This document shows, piece after piece, positions 13,731 through 31,131 of a DNA stretch of 64,000 nt. The notes under the pieces were generated by a model. It was not told the DNA's origin and searched no databases. It worked only from the letters and a program-made list of their open reading frames with translations. Within the stretch, counting starts at the first letter, position 1; each line of letters starts with the position of its first letter. The stretch spans positions 2,294,001 through 2,358,000 of the forward strand of contig NZ_CP021138.1 of the NCBI RefSeq assembly GCF_002162035.1. The letters run 5' to 3'. Made by a program: the position numbers and the translations under genes. Source of the stretch: Sulfuriferula sp. AH1. Lineage in GTDB: Bacteria > Pseudomonadota > Gammaproteobacteria > Burkholderiales > Sulfuriferulaceae.

Positions 13731-13965
13731 TTTCGTTTTTGACCAGTCTGGCTACTGCATCACTTAACTGCGCGCCTTGGGAAACCCAATGATTAACGCG
13801 ATCAAGACTCAAACGCAGCGCTTCGGAGCCTTCTTTAGCTACCGGATTGTAAAAACCAACGCGCTCAATGAAGCGACCATCGCGACGATTGCGCGAATCC
13901 GCAACAACGACGTTGTAGAACGGGCGGTTTTTTGCGCCGCCACGCGCAAGACGAATTATAACCAT
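13711..13965 (-). CDS. rpsP: 30S ribosomal protein S16
   Basis: An 84-residue protein of normal S16 length starting [20 protein letters not shown], with the conserved [19 protein letters not shown] segment. It is the first gene of the operon, with a near-consensus promoter 37 bases upstream. Its last 20 bases also encode the start of rimM. Confidence 0.97.
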   Translation of the reverse strand: MVIIRLARGGAKNRPFYNVVVADSRNRRDGRFIERVGFYNPVAKEGSEALRLSLDRVNHWVSQGAQLSDAVARLVKNESAKVAG

Positions 13966-14001
13966 CGTGAGTGCCTAACCAATTGAATTAAAAAGAGCGC
14001 G

Positions 14002-14030
14002 ATTATAGGACGAAACCATCCAATTGACAA
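14002..14030 (-). promoter_or_regulatory. Promoter of the rpsP-rimM-trmD-rplS operon
   Basis: On the minus strand TTGTCA (14025-14030), a 17-base spacer and a perfect TATAAT (14002-14007). Transcription would start near 13995, giving a leader of about 30 bases. The fit is very good for a strong ribosomal-protein promoter. Confidence 0.8.
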
Positions 14031-14065
14031 GTTACCTTTGCTTTTCCACCGCGAAACGAACAAAA

Positions 14066-14094
14066 TTGACCATTCGCCTGTCATACATTATCCT
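14066..14094 (+). promoter_or_regulatory. Predicted promoter of map-glnD
   Basis: TTGACC (14066-14071), a 17-base spacer and TATCCT (14089-14094) lie 31 bases upstream of the map ATG. Transcription would start near 14101. This excludes the longer reading frame beginning at 14024. Confidence 0.55.
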
Positions 14095-14125
14095 TAGCCA
14101 TCCACTTTTTACATACATATCAGTC

Positions 14126-14932
14126 ATGTCAGTCAGTATCAAATCTCCAGCGGAGATAGAAAAAATGCGTATTGCCGGCCGGCTCGCCGCCGAAGTGCTC
14201 GATTACATCACCCCGTTTGTCAAAGTCGGCGTCACCACCGGCGAACTGGACAAACTTTGCCATGATTATATGGTCGATGTGCAGCATACCATACCGGCGC
14301 CGCTCAACTATGCGCCGCCTGGCCACGCCCCCTACCCGCGCTCCATTTGCACCTCGATCAACCAGCAGATATGCCATGGCGTACCCGGCGACAAACAGCT
14401 CAAGAATGGCGACATCGTCAATATAGACGTCACGGTGATCAAGGATGGCTGGCATGGCGATACCAGCCGCATGTTTTATGTCGGTGAAGTCGCGCCGCAT
14501 GCCAAACGTCTGTGCGAGATCACTTATCAGGCCATGTGGCACGGCATTAAAATGGTACGTCCCGGCGTTCTGCTGGGTGATATCGGTCACGCCATCCAGA
14601 AATTTGCCGAGGCACAGGGATACAGTGTGGTGCGCGAATTCTGCGGACACGGCATCGGCCAGAACTTCCATGAAGAACCCCAGGTACTGCATTACGGACG
14701 TGCCGGCACAGGCCTGAAACTGACGGCCGGCATGACGTTCACCATAGAGCCGATGATCAACGCAGGCCGGCGCGATATTCGCCAGCTCAACGACGGCTGG
14801 ACCATAGTCACCAAAGACCGCAGTTTGTCGGCACAATGGGAACACACCATATTGGTCACCGATAGCGGATTTGAAGTGATGACCGTATCTGCCGGCACCC
14901 CGCCTGTGCCGGACTTCGTCACAGCAAAATAA
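14126..14932 (+). CDS. map: Methionine aminopeptidase, type I
   Basis: Started at MSVSIKSPAEIEKMRIAGRL (268 residues), which aligns with E. coli MAP. The two-metal site is visible: DVTVIKDGWHGDTSR, GHGIG, TIEPM and QWEHTI. It removes the initiator Met from nascent chains. It diverges from rpsP and overlaps glnD by one base (TAATG), so the two are translationally coupled. Confidence 0.96.
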   Translation: MSVSIKSPAEIEKMRIAGRLAAEVLDYITPFVKVGVTTGELDKLCHDYMVDVQHTIPAPLNYAPPGHAPYPRSICTSINQQICHGVPGDKQLKNGDIVNIDVTVIKDGWHGDTSRMFYVGEVAPHAKRLCEITYQAMWHGIKMVRPGVLLGDIGHAIQKFAEAQGYSVVREFCGHGIGQNFHEEPQVLHYGRAGTGLKLTAGMTFTIEPMINAGRRDIRQLNDGWTIVTKDRSLSAQWEHTILVTDSGFEVMTVSAGTPPVPDFVTAK

Positions 14933-17490
14933 TGGCTGCCATTGCACCCGCCACCCACGCCGACACATGGCGCGTGCAGTTACGTGACGGGCGCGCTGCC
15001 ATCAAGCAGGCCTTCCTTGCCGGCACCCCCATCCGCTCACTGTTGTCACGCTACCGGCAACTGGTCGATGAAGTACTGCGCGAACTATGGCATTCGATCG
15101 ACCTGCCTGCCAGTGCTGCACTGGTGGCGGTCGGCGGATATGGACGCGGTGAATTATTCCCTTATTCCGACGTTGATCTGCTGATCTTGCTGGCGCATCC
15201 GGCCCAGCCCGCTGAACAATCCGCCATAGAGCGATTGATCGGTCTGTTCTGGGATATCGGTCTGGAAGTCGGCCCCAGCGTACGTACACCGGATGAATGC
15301 CTGGTAGAAGCGGACCGCGACATCACCATACAAACCAACCTGCTGGAATCACGCTTCCTCACCGGCAATCAGCCGCTCTACCAGCAATTTCAGCAACGCT
15401 TTATTCAGCAACTCGATCCACGCGCTTTCTTTGAAGGCAAGCTACTGGAGCAGGATCAGCGCCATGCCCGATTCAATGACAGCGCCTACCAGCTGGAACC
15501 CAATATCAAGGAAAGCCCTGGCGGTCTGCGCGATTTGCACAACCTGCGCTGGTTAACCCAGGCCGCAGGCATCGGCGCGCGCTGGCACGACCTGGTCCAG
15601 GCGGGGCTGCTGAACCCTGACGAATCACGCCAGATCCAGATGCTGGAACGCTTCCTGTTCGATCTCAGGACACGCCTGCACTATCTTGCCGGCCGCCGCG
15701 AAGACCGTCTGCTGTTTGACTATCAGCACAACCTGGCCGAGCAGTATCATATACGCGCCACCGGCACGCGGCGCGCCAGCGAGATACTCATGCAGCGCTA
15801 TTACCGCAGCGCCAAGATCGTTGCGCAGATGCGGGACATCCTGCTACCCAGCCTGCGCGCACGCATCTCCGGCAACAACCAGCTACCCATTGTTTCGTTG
15901 AATGCACGTTTCCAGATTCGCGACAATCTGCTCAAAGTCATCGATGACAGTTTATTCGAACGCCAGCCCGGCGCCATATTCGAAAGCTTCCTGCTGTTGC
16001 AGCAACACCCTGAATTAACCGGCATGAGCGCATCCACGTTACGCGCCTTGTGGCGCGCGCGGCGCCGAATCGATGCGGATTTCCGGCGCGACCCGGTCAA
16101 TCATGCGCAATTCATGCAAATATTACGCACGCCGCAGCAGGTTACCCGGACCCTGCGCAACATGAACCACTACGGCATTCTGGGGCGCTACATACCGGCG
16201 TTCGGACGTATCGTCGGCCAAATGCAACATGATTTGTATCATATCTACACAGTGGATGAGCATATTCTCACCGTACTGCGTAACCTGCGCCGCCTCACCA
16301 TACCCGAGCTGGCGCATGAACACCCGCTTGCCAGCCGCCTTATCAGCGGCTTTGCACATCCTGAATTATTGTATCTGGCGGCATTGTTTCACGACATCGC
16401 CAAAGGCCGTGGCGGAGACCACTCTACCCTGGGCATGGTGGATGCCCGACGCTTCTGCCGGCAGCACGCATTATCCGCAACCGATACGGAGCTGGTAGTA
16501 TGGCTGGTCGGGGAACATCTGAGCTTCTCCTCGACCGCACAGAAACAGGATTTATCCGATCCTGAAGTGATCGCACGCTTTACCCGGCGCATCCCGGATG
16601 AGCGCCATCTGATTGCGCTATATCTGCTTACAACTTGCGATATACGCGGCACCAGCCCGACTGTATGGAACGCCTGGAAAGGCAAGCTGCTCGAAGACCT
16701 GTTTTATGCCTGCCGCCGTCAGCTGAGCGGCAACACCAAGCTGCGCAGCGGTATAGACATCGCCAAAACCGAGGCCTCGCATTTGTTGCGCTTGTACGGC
16801 CTGTCACCGCACACTGAAGACGCGCTCTGGCACAACCTGGCGGACAGTTATTTTCTGCGCCATGAACCGCAGGAAATTGCATGGCACTGCCGGCAGCTCT
16901 GGCACCGCGTGAATTCGCCTGCGGCGGTGGTACGCGCGCGTTTGAGCCCGATTGGCGAAGGGGTGCAGGTGATGATTTACGCACCGGACGAGCCAAGCTT
17001 ATTCGCCCATATATGCGCGTTCTTCGAAGCGATCAACTACACCATCGTTGACGCCAAGATACACACCACGCGCAACGGCTATGCACTCGACAGCTTCCTC
17101 ATCCTCGACAAGCATCAGCGCGAAATCGCCTACCGTGATTTTCTGAGCTATATCGAACACGAACTGGCGCAGCTGCTCAACGCGCATACCGGGCTCAAAA
17201 CCGCAATGCGCGGTCGTGTCAGCCGACATCTCAAACATTTCCCCATCAATGCGGAAGTCAATTTGCGCCCGGATGAGAGCGGCAAGCTCTATACCCTGAA
17301 CCTGATCGCCGGAGACAGACCCGGACTGCTATTCGCCATTGCCCAAGTGCTGTACCAGCACAATATCAGCCTGTATGCCGCCAAAATCAGCACATTGGGC
17401 GAACGCGCCGAGGATACCTTCATGATACAGGGGACTGAACTCGATCAGCCCCAATTGCGCCTGCAACTCGAGACTGACTTGCTGCAAGTG

Positions 17491-17502
<12 letters not shown>
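14932..17502 (+). CDS. glnD: [Protein-PII] uridylyltransferase / uridylyl-removing enzyme
   Basis: An 856-residue protein with the complete GlnD architecture. It has a nucleotidyltransferase motif [15 protein letters not shown] (68-82), a GlnD-adaptor helical region ([15 protein letters not shown]), an HD phosphohydrolase motif (FHDIAKG, His about 486) and two C-terminal ACT domains (about 680 and 790) that sense glutamine. It uridylylates PII when nitrogen is limiting and reverses this when glutamine is high. Its 3' end overlaps the end of convergent galU by 12 bases. Confidence 0.96.
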
Positions 17503-20410
<2,908 letters not shown>

Positions 20411-20462
20411 CTATTTAACATCATGTGTTCGCATCCCTTAACGGCAATTGCCGCTTCCAGGT

Positions 20463-21587
20463 TCAATTAAACAAGCGCAATGCGCGTCGGCCGCCGGCGG
20501 GGATCTCGTGCGCTTCCATCTTTTGATAAATATGCACCAGCTGGGTCTGGATCTTTTCGATGCCAGCGGGAGATAATGGCCGGATATTATCGTCCACCAG
20601 TTTCCCGCCTAATGCGTTTGCCAACTGCTGACCGAACTGCGCCAGTTCGGCAAATGCAGCCAAGCCGTTTTCCACACGCGGAACTTCGAACAACAGCGTG
20701 ATGCCGTGCGTTTGCACACTAGCCATCTGATCCGGCGAAAATGGTGTATCTTCATGATTGCATAACGCATAAATGACTTCGCCACGATCGTTCCGGCGCT
20801 GGTATACGCCGGCATTGTCCAGCATCATGCCGCCAGCCTGCGCCAGTTCGGCGATCCTGGCGCCATTAAATGTAGCGCCATCGATGCTCACCACGTTCAA
20901 GCCGATCAGCACATCCACATCCACACAGAACTGATCCAGTTTCGCGGCTTTGACCAATACCGGAGCGATATCCTGCCAGCTGGCGATGCCATTAAAACGG
21001 CTGGCCAGCTGCTGCGCCTCATGAGTGAGATTGAACAATTGATTCTCGGTCACCGGACCGGCGCGATCAGCGAGCTGAACCACGATCGCCACATCGGTAA
21101 ATGCCTGTTCGCGCCACGGACTGATCTCGAGCCAGCTTCCCGTATTGCCTGCGTAACCCCACCAGCGCACCGGTTTTCCCGTATCACGCTGGCTATCGAT
21201 CAGCGTCGCAAACGCGGGACTGGGAATGGCGTCGGCAACCTGGATGCTGATCACGTATTCCAGCAAGGGATCGACCGGCGGCGGAGGCAATTCGGCGGTC
21301 ATCTCCATGTGCGGTTCGACCTTGATGGCCACCGGCTCCATCACCTCGGCAGCGACAAGCGCTTCGGCTTCAGGTTCGGCCTGAACAACCGGCTCAGGCA
21401 CACTGACTACGGGTTCAATTCTCTCCGCAGCAGCCTGTGACGACGGTTGCAGCAGCACATCTTCCTGCTGCCGAAACAACGCCATTGATTGTTTACGATA
21501 TTTGCGTTCCTGGAACCAGTTATAAAAAACAATGGCGCCAATTATTACGATGGCAAGAACAATCAGACTGATTTGCAATGAATTCAT
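20463..21587 (-). CDS. zipA: Cell division protein ZipA
   Basis: A 374-residue protein with one N-terminal membrane anchor ([20 protein letters not shown], residues 4-23), a basic juxtamembrane stretch (ERKYRKQ), a Pro/Glu/Val-rich linker and a C-terminal domain resembling the FtsZ-tail-binding domain (from about residue 235). It tethers the Z ring to the inner membrane. The ATG overlaps the ftsB stop as ATGA. Many betaproteobacteria have smc just upstream of zipA; here ftsB takes that place. Confidence 0.88.
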   Translation of the reverse strand: MNSLQISLIVLAIVIIGAIVFYNWFQERKYRKQSMALFRQQEDVLLQPSSQAAAERIEPVVSVPEPVVQAEPEAEALVAAEVMEPVAIKVEPHMEMTAELPPPPVDPLLEYVISIQVADAIPSPAFATLIDSQRDTGKPVRWWGYAGNTGSWLEISPWREQAFTDVAIVVQLADRAGPVTENQLFNLTHEAQQLASRFNGIASWQDIAPVLVKAAKLDQFCVDVDVLIGLNVVSIDGATFNGARIAELAQAGGMMLDNAGVYQRRNDRGEVIYALCNHEDTPFSPDQMASVQTHGITLLFEVPRVENGLAAFAELAQFGQQLANALGGKLVDDNIRPLSPAGIEKIQTQLVHIYQKMEAHEIPAGGRRALRLFN

Positions 21588-21928
21588 CTTGGCATTCCGT
21601 GACTGACAGTAGGTTCGGCGACAGGAATCGCAGACGGCATGACAGGGGCCGGCGGGGGCGCATCCAGCACCTGGAAAAACACTTCGTTTTTACGCACCAT
21701 ACCCAATTCGGTACGGGCGCGCTCTTCGATCGCCCCAAATCCCTGTTTCAGATCGCGTACTTCGGCATCCATCGCCGCGTTGCGTTTGGTCAATTTGACA
21801 TTTATCTGCAGCTGTTGCGCAACCTGATGCTGGGTATCCCAAACCGTAAGCCAGCTGCCTTTTCCCAGCCAAAGCGGATACTGCAGCAGCAACAACAAGC
21901 CAAGCAATATGCCTGTTAGCCAACGCAT
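21584..21928 (-). CDS. ftsB: Cell division protein FtsB
   Basis: A 114-residue bitopic protein with one N-terminal membrane helix ([19 protein letters not shown]) and a coiled coil (about 30-70), followed by [17 protein letters not shown], the conserved FtsB end. It bridges FtsL and FtsQ in the divisome. The Pro/Ala-rich tail is longer than in E. coli. It follows eno by 24 bases, the classic eno-ftsB pairing. Confidence 0.92.
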   Translation of the reverse strand: MRWLTGILLGLLLLLQYPLWLGKGSWLTVWDTQHQVAQQLQINVKLTKRNAAMDAEVRDLKQGFGAIEERARTELGMVRKNEVFFQVLDAPPPAPVMPSAIPVAEPTVSHGMPR

Positions 21929-21952
21929 CGCGCTTTAGCCTCGGCAATCAAA

Positions 21953-23236
<1,284 letters not shown>

Positions 23237-23278
23237 TTATTTCCTCTCCATTTGTCTGCTAACCGGGACATCGCCCGG

Positions 23279-25782
<2,504 letters not shown>

Positions 25783-25832
25783 CTAAACCGCGCACAGCCA
25801 CAATTACCGGCGACAAAATTTCACCGCATCCG

Positions 25833-26366
25833 TTACCGGCCCGCCTTAATGTTATGCAAAGCCTGCGCCGGATTCCATACAATCACCCCCTCCGGACAGA
25901 AATATTCGTCTGCCAGCACACGGTGATACGACAACGCCGAGCGCCCCGAAATACCTTGCCATTTGCTATCGCGCGCCGGCATCCAGCTGCCGCCATCCTG
26001 CCCTGTCGCATAAATCTTGCGCTCGCGCGTCTCGCAGCGAATGCCTTCAAAACTGATATTTTTTGCACCGCCGCGCGTCTTGATGACCAGCACATAACGC
26101 ACCACACCGTCTTTACCCACATCGAGTGTGGATTTATCGATCATGTACCGATTGCTCGCGATCGCACTCACGTAAAACGGCACCAGATTCTCATCCTTGG
26201 GAAATGCAGGCAAAGGCGCCGGCAATTCCTGCCATGTCTTGTCGTCATCCTCGACATTGTTATTGATCTGACTGCTGGTATCGTCGAACAGGTTCCCTGT
26301 CGCAGCATGGCCCAGCACCGGCATGCTCAAGCACACCATCAAGACGGATTGCCAATAAATCTTCAT
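25833..26366 (-). CDS. CNP1-like family exported protein
   Basis: A 177-residue protein with a signal peptide (cleavage after GHAA, about residue 22). The mature part matches the CNP1-like family pattern: DDKTWQELPAPLPAFPKDENLVPF, then ISFEGIRCETRERKIYA and a GVIVWNP end. The family is widespread in betaproteobacteria and has no known function. It sits upstream of pyrG on the same strand with an 86-base gap. Confidence 0.78.
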   Translation of the reverse strand: MKIYWQSVLMVCLSMPVLGHAATGNLFDDTSSQINNNVEDDDKTWQELPAPLPAFPKDENLVPFYVSAIASNRYMIDKSTLDVGKDGVVRYVLVIKTRGGAKNISFEGIRCETRERKIYATGQDGGSWMPARDSKWQGISGRSALSYHRVLADEYFCPEGVIVWNPAQALHNIKAGR

Positions 26367-26404
26367 TTTGCCCGATCCATTTGTAAATTGTGCACTATAC
26401 CGCT

Positions 26405-26432
26405 TTGCCAGTCCCCGTGACTAGCGTAGAAT
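26405..26432 (+). promoter_or_regulatory. Promoter of the 4.5S RNA gene
   Basis: TTGCCA (26405-26410), a 16-base spacer and TAGAAT (26427-26432). The predicted start, about 26439-26440, coincides with the first base pair of the RNA. Confidence 0.65.
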
Positions 26433-26439
26433 ACAGCAT

Positions 26440-26535
26440 GGCGGGTCTCCCCGCATTGCAAGGCGGTGAACCTGGTCAGGTCCGGAAGGAAGCAGCCACA
26501 GCCGTTTATTGCAAGTGCCGGGGGTTAGGCTCGCC
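26440..26535 (+). ncRNA. ffs: Signal recognition particle 4.5S RNA
   Basis: The universally conserved SRP domain IV is present: GGTCAGGTCCGGAAGGAAGC at 26474-26493, followed by AGCC. The ends pair as GGCGGGTCT (26440-26448) with AGGCTCGCC (26527-26535), including G-U pairs, so the molecule is a roughly 96-nt hairpin like E. coli 4.5S RNA. It binds Ffh and targets nascent membrane proteins. An open reading frame runs through it but is not a gene. A weak AGACCA/TGGTCT repeat and a T-run follow at 26552-26580. Confidence 0.95.
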
Positions 26536-26620
26536 ACTCCTCACAATGTCCAGACCAAAGTTTTTATTTCTGCGTGGTCTCGGTTATGATTCACGTTATT
26601 CTCACTTGAATTGCCCGCAC

Positions 26621-27355
26621 ATGGATAACAGCACACACTTTGGTTTCAAAACCGTGGCCGAATCGGAAAAAGCCGGTAAGGTCGCCGAAGTATTCCATTC
26701 AGTCGCACAACGTTACGACGTGATGAACGACCTCATGTCGATGGGCCTGCACCGCCTGTGGAAGCGCTTTACCATCGAGACCTCGGGCGTACGCCCCGGC
26801 AACCGCGTGCTCGATGTCGCCGGCGGCACCGCGGATTTGACCCGGTTGTTCCTGAAAAAAGTCGGCCCGACCGGCCAGGTCTGGCTGACCGACATCAACA
26901 GCTCCATGCTCACCGTCGGCCGCGACCGTATGCTGGACGAAGGCCAGGCAGTACCCGTCGCGCAGTGCGACGGCGAAAAACTGCCGTTCCCCGATAATTA
27001 TTTCGATTGCGTCAGCGTGGCTTTCGGCTTGCGCAACATGACGCACAAGGATGCCGCACTGCGCGACATGTATCGTGTGCTGCGTCCGGGCGGGCGCCTG
27101 CTGGTGCTGGAGTTCTCCAAGATATGGAAACCGCTGGCGCCGGTTTACGACGCCTACTCGTTCAAGCTGCTGCCGGTCATGGGCAAACTGATCGCCAAGG
27201 ACGCAGAGAGCTATCAGTATCTGGCGGAATCCATCCGCATGCATCCCGATCAGGAAACGCTGAAGACCATGATGAGCGATGCCGGATTTGCCAAGGTCAC
27301 TTACTACAACCTCAGCGGCGGCGTTGTTGCCCTGCACAAGGGATACAAGTATTAA
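26621..27355 (+). CDS. ubiE: Demethylmenaquinone/2-methoxy-6-polyprenyl-benzoquinol methyltransferase
   Basis: Started at [20 protein letters not shown] (244 residues), matching the E. coli UbiE start. The upstream part of the frame lies over the 4.5S RNA and is rejected. SAM motif I is [12 protein letters not shown], and the UbiE signatures [19 protein letters not shown] and [13 protein letters not shown] are present. It carries out C-methylation in ubiquinone (and menaquinone) synthesis. It heads ubiE-ubiJ-ubiB. No clear Shine-Dalgarno is visible. Confidence 0.95.
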   Translation: MDNSTHFGFKTVAESEKAGKVAEVFHSVAQRYDVMNDLMSMGLHRLWKRFTIETSGVRPGNRVLDVAGGTADLTRLFLKKVGPTGQVWLTDINSSMLTVGRDRMLDEGQAVPVAQCDGEKLPFPDNYFDCVSVAFGLRNMTHKDAALRDMYRVLRPGGRLLVLEFSKIWKPLAPVYDAYSFKLLPVMGKLIAKDAESYQYLAESIRMHPDQETLKTMMSDAGFAKVTYYNLSGGVVALHKGYKY

Positions 27356-27356
27356 C

Positions 27357-27950
27357 ATGCTGTCCGGCTACGTCATCATTGCGACGCTCAACCATTTGCT
27401 GAATGGCGCACCGTGGGCCCGGCAACGGCTGATGGGGCATGCCGGCAAGCGTATCGCCATTGGCCTGTTCCCGCTGCAATTCGCGTTTGCCATCGATAAC
27501 GAAGGCCGCCTGCAGCAGGCCGATGAGGACGGCGCCGACGCTCGCATGCAGCTCGGTGGGCTGCTCGCGGCGCGCATCGCGTTAGGCGATCATGCCGCCA
27601 CGCATGATATCCATATCAGCGGCGACACCCAGTTCGCTGCCGATTTCGGCAATACCCTGCTGACGCTGGACTGGGACGCCGAAGCCGACCTGGCGCGCTT
27701 CATCGGCGACAGCGCCGCACATCAGCTGGTGCAGATCGCGCGCAACCTGATCGCCTGGCAACGCCGCACGCTGGCCGACAGTGCCGCCATGCTGACCGAT
27801 TACGCTCACGAGGAAATCACGCTGATCGCCAAACGCAAGCATCTCGACGAATTCATCGCCGAAGTCGATCGACTGCGGGACGCCAGCGCAAGATTGAACA
27901 AACGCATCGACTTCCTCACTCAACGCCTCAAATCAGACTCCGCTCTCTAA
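27357..27950 (+). CDS. ubiJ: Ubiquinone biosynthesis accessory factor UbiJ
   Basis: Started at [17 protein letters not shown] (197 residues), one base after the ubiE stop. It has an N-terminal SCP2 lipid-binding domain (about 20-120) and a C-terminal helical/coiled segment ([21 protein letters not shown]). UbiJ binds ubiquinone intermediates and with UbiK scaffolds the soluble Ubi complex. The ubiE-ubiJ-ubiB order is diagnostic. Confidence 0.9.
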   Translation: MLSGYVIIATLNHLLNGAPWARQRLMGHAGKRIAIGLFPLQFAFAIDNEGRLQQADEDGADARMQLGGLLAARIALGDHAATHDIHISGDTQFAADFGNTLLTLDWDAEADLARFIGDSAAHQLVQIARNLIAWQRRTLADSAAMLTDYAHEEITLIAKRKHLDEFIAEVDRLRDASARLNKRIDFLTQRLKSDSAL

Positions 27951-27955
27951 AACTC

Positions 27956-29488
27956 ATGCGTATTTTCCGGCTTCTCACCATTGTATGGGTATCTGCGCGC
28001 TTCGGGCTGGATGAGTTTTTTCTCGGGCACGAGCGTGTACGCGGACTGCGCTGGCTAGTCAGAGCCACGCTGTTCTGGTGTGACCTGTCCGAGCCGCGTG
28101 CCGTGCGCCTGCGCCGCGCGCTGGAAACGCTGGGACCGATTTTCGTCAAATTCGGGCAAATGCTCTCCACCCGTCGCGACCTGATGCCGATGGACATCGC
28201 CGATGAGCTCGCGCGCCTGCAGGATCGCGTGCCGCCGTTCCCGGCTGAGGAAGTGCGCACCACGCTGGAAGCCATCTACCGCAGACCGCTGGAGCAGGTG
28301 TTTACCCGGTTCGATGCCGAGCCGGTCGCCAGCGCTTCGATGGCGCAGGTACATTTCGCCATCCTGCGCGACGGCACCGAAGCCGCAGTGAAAGTGCTGC
28401 GCCCCGGCATCGCCAAAGTCATCGATCACGACCTGGGGCTGCTCGAAGCGGCCGCCATTCTCATCGAAAAACTGTTCGCCGACGGCAAGCGCCTGCACCC
28501 GCGCGAGATCGTCGGCGAATTCAGGAAAACCCTGTCCGACGAACTCGACCTGATGCGCGAAGCCTCCAACTGCTCGCAATTGCGCCGCAACTTCGAGCAT
28601 TCCAGCCTGCTCATCGTGCCCGAGGTGTACTGGGATTATTGCGAATCCGGGGTGATGGTGATGGAGCGCATGAAAGGCGTGCCCATCAGCCAGTTCGACC
28701 AGCTCGTCGCGATGGGTGTCGATATCCCCAAACTCGCCCAGAACGGGGTGGAAATCTTTTTCACCCAGGTGTTCCGCGATGCATTCTTTCACGCTGACAT
28801 GCACCCGGGCAATATCCAGGTCAATGCGCAGGGCCAGTACATTGCGCTGGATTTCGGCATCATGGGCACCCTGACCGAAGTCGACAAGAACTATCTGGCG
28901 CAGAATTTCCTCGCCTTCTTCCAGCGCGATTACCGCGCCGTCGCACAAGCCCACGTCGATGCCGGCTGGACACCTGCCGATACCCGCGTGGACGAATTCG
29001 AAGCGGCCATCCGCGCCGTCTGCGAACCTATCTTCGACCGGCCATTGAAGGAAATCTCATTCGGCAAGGTGCTGTTACGCCTGTTCCAGACCTCGCGCCG
29101 CTTCAATATGGAAATACAGCCGCAACTGGTGTTGCTGCAAAAAACCCTGCTCAATATCGAAGGCCTGGGACGCCAGCTCGACCCGGACCTGGACTTGTGG
29201 AAAACCGGCAAACCCTTCCTTGAGCGCTGGATGAACGAACAATTCGGCTGGCGCGGTGCGCTGCGCAACATCCGCAATGAAGCCCCGCGCTGGGCCACGC
29301 TGCTGCCGCAAATTCCACGTCTGGCGCATGCCTATCTGGCACAAGACCACGCTGCTGCAGTACGCGCGCAAACCGAACAACTATTACAACAGCAACGCAA
29401 TACGCAACGCCTGCTTATCCTGATAGCCCTGCTATTGGCAGGCGGCATCGCGTTAACCGCATACGAGTTTATCAACCTTCATTTTTAA
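27956..29488 (+). CDS. ubiB: Ubiquinone biosynthesis kinase-like protein UbiB
   Basis: A 510-residue protein of the ABC1/ADCK atypical kinase family. It has the KxGQ motif ([16 protein letters not shown]), the A-rich loop ASMAQVH replacing the usual P-loop, DMHPGN in the catalytic loop and DFGIMG as the metal-binding motif. A C-terminal transmembrane segment ([18 protein letters not shown]) anchors it. UbiB is an ATPase needed for ubiquinone synthesis or transport. The gap to ubiJ is five bases. Confidence 0.94.
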   Translation: MRIFRLLTIVWVSARFGLDEFFLGHERVRGLRWLVRATLFWCDLSEPRAVRLRRALETLGPIFVKFGQMLSTRRDLMPMDIADELARLQDRVPPFPAEEVRTTLEAIYRRPLEQVFTRFDAEPVASASMAQVHFAILRDGTEAAVKVLRPGIAKVIDHDLGLLEAAAILIEKLFADGKRLHPREIVGEFRKTLSDELDLMREASNCSQLRRNFEHSSLLIVPEVYWDYCESGVMVMERMKGVPISQFDQLVAMGVDIPKLAQNGVEIFFTQVFRDAFFHADMHPGNIQVNAQGQYIALDFGIMGTLTEVDKNYLAQNFLAFFQRDYRAVAQAHVDAGWTPADTRVDEFEAAIRAVCEPIFDRPLKEISFGKVLLRLFQTSRRFNMEIQPQLVLLQKTLLNIEGLGRQLDPDLDLWKTGKPFLERWMNEQFGWRGALRNIRNEAPRWATLLPQIPRLAHAYLAQDHAAAVRAQTEQLLQQQRNTQRLLILIALLLAGGIALTAYEFINLHF

Positions 29489-29507
29489 TTAAATCCAAGG
29501 ACTCGAC

Positions 29508-30935
29508 ATGCTCATCTGGTTTGTCATACTTTATTTATTGATTTCGATCGGGCTCGGACTGTTTGCGGCATCCAAAGTGCATAGCGCAAGAGATTATGTC
29601 GTAGCCGGGCGTTCGCTGCCGCTTTACATCGTCATCGCCACGGTATTCGCCACCTGGTTCGGCTCGGAAACCGTGCTCGGCACTTCCGCCACCTTTTTGC
29701 AGGACGGACTCAAAGGCATCGTTGCCGATCCATTTGGCGCCAGCGTGTGCCTGGTGCTAGTAGGTCTCTTCTTCGCCCGCAAGCTGTATCGCATGAACCT
29801 GCTTACCATCGGCGATTACTACCGCCAGCGCTATGGCCGCACCGTGGAACTGCTCACCAGCCTCGCCATCGTCGCCTCTTATCTGGGCTGGGTTTCCGCC
29901 CAGATCACCGCACTGGGGCTGGTTTTTTCGCTGCTCAGCCAGGGCAGCATTTCCGCCCATGACGGCATGCTGATCGGCTCGGCCATCGTGCTGGTTTATA
30001 CCCTGTTTGGCGGCATGTGGTCGGTAGCGCTGACCGATTTTTTCCAGATGAGCATCATCATGCTCGGGATGCTGTATATCGCCTGGGTAGTCAGCAGTGA
30101 TGCAGGCGGCGTCATGCATGTGGTCAATCACGCCCAGGCCGCAGGCAAATTCGAATTCTGGCCGGCGCTCACGCTCCCGGACGTGCTTGCCTTCATCGCC
30201 GCCTGGGTCACCATGATGTTCGGCTCCATCCCGCAACAGGACGTATTCCAGCGCGTGATGTCGGCGAAGAACGAAACCACCGCTGTACGCGGTGCAGTGC
30301 TTGGCGGCGGGCTGTATTTCCTCTTTGCGTTCATCCCGATCTTTCTGGCCTATTCCGCCACGCTGATCGATCCGGATATGGTCAACAGACTGTTGACCAG
30401 CGACTCGCAACATATTCTGCCCGACCTCATCCTCAATCACACCCCGCTATTCGCGCAGATCATGTTCTTCGGCGCACTGCTCTCCGCTATCATGAGCACT
30501 GCCAGCGGCACGTTGCTGGCGCCGTCAGTCACTTTTACCGAAAACATACTCAAACCTTTTATCGGCCACTTGAGCGATCGCCATTTGCTGCTGGCGATGC
30601 GTCTGGTCGTAGTGACATTCGCGATCATCGTCACCTCATACGCGCTGCACGCCAACGCCAGCATTTTCCACATGGTCGAGAATGCCTACAAAGTCACGCT
30701 GGTCGCCGCCTTCATCCCGCTGGTATTCGGCCTGTACTGGCAGCGCGCCAACACTCAGGGCGCGTTATTCGCCATCATCGCCGGTACCAGCTCATGGATA
30801 TTGCTGGAAATCTTCAACCCGGACGGCACCTGGCCGCCGCAGCTGTTCGGCTTGCTGATGAGCCTGACCGGGATGATTACCGGCTCGTTGCTGCCCGACT
30901 TCATCACCCGTTCAAGACGGCGTCATGCGAGTTGA
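29508..30935 (+). CDS. Sodium:solute symporter family transporter
   Basis: A 475-residue polytopic membrane protein with about 12-13 hydrophobic segments, starting LIWFVILYLLISIGLGLFAA with ARDYVVAGRSLP just after helix 1. This pattern and GSETVLGTSATF are typical of the SSS family (PutP/PanF-like). The transported solute cannot be told from sequence. An AAGGA site precedes the ATG. It follows ubiB by 19 bases but has no evident link to ubiquinone. Confidence 0.85.
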   Translation: MLIWFVILYLLISIGLGLFAASKVHSARDYVVAGRSLPLYIVIATVFATWFGSETVLGTSATFLQDGLKGIVADPFGASVCLVLVGLFFARKLYRMNLLTIGDYYRQRYGRTVELLTSLAIVASYLGWVSAQITALGLVFSLLSQGSISAHDGMLIGSAIVLVYTLFGGMWSVALTDFFQMSIIMLGMLYIAWVVSSDAGGVMHVVNHAQAAGKFEFWPALTLPDVLAFIAAWVTMMFGSIPQQDVFQRVMSAKNETTAVRGAVLGGGLYFLFAFIPIFLAYSATLIDPDMVNRLLTSDSQHILPDLILNHTPLFAQIMFFGALLSAIMSTASGTLLAPSVTFTENILKPFIGHLSDRHLLLAMRLVVVTFAIIVTSYALHANASIFHMVENAYKVTLVAAFIPLVFGLYWQRANTQGALFAIIAGTSSWILLEIFNPDGTWPPQLFGLLMSLTGMITGSLLPDFITRSRRRHAS

Positions 30936-31010
30936 CAATAGCGCTCGCCCGCCTTACGATTCAGCCATGAATACTTTTCACGTCATGCTCAAACATACCC
31001 TGCTGTGGCT

Positions 31011-31025
31011 GCGGTCAAAAACCGC
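31011..31025 (+). other. Small hairpin after the symporter gene
   Basis: GCGGT-CAAAA-ACCGC, a 5-bp hairpin within the 196-base gap. It lacks a T-tract and is only a weak candidate end signal. Apart from this and the leader structure at 31066-31116 the gap shows nothing. Confidence 0.3.
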
Positions 31026-31065
31026 CGCTGCAGTTATTTCCATTTAATCTCCCCATTAAACAACA

Positions 31066-31116
31066 GAAGTAGCTGCGGATGAAACCGTGTAGCCTACTTC
31101 ACGCCATTATCCGCAG
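31066..31116 (+). promoter_or_regulatory. Interleaved inverted repeats in the leader of the EamA transporter gene
   Basis: Two perfect inverted repeats interlock. GAAGTAG (31066-31072) pairs with CTACTTC (31094-31100), and CTGCGGAT (31073-31080) pairs with ATCCGCAG (31109-31116), extendable to 10 bp. The second arm ends eight bases before the AAAGGA ribosome site of the gene at 31132. The crossing topology can form a pseudoknot or two mutually exclusive stems, as in a riboswitch or attenuator. I do not recognise a known class. Confidence 0.5.
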
Positions 31117-31131
31117 TCACCGCAAAGGATC

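Noticed and set aside
26390-26620. N-terminal extension of ubiE
   Set aside because: It runs through the 4.5S RNA gene and its promoter, and UbiE proteins begin at the ATG at 26621.
31011-31025. Rho-independent terminator after the symporter gene
   Set aside because: The stem is only 5 bp and no T-tract follows, so it is listed only as a weak hairpin.
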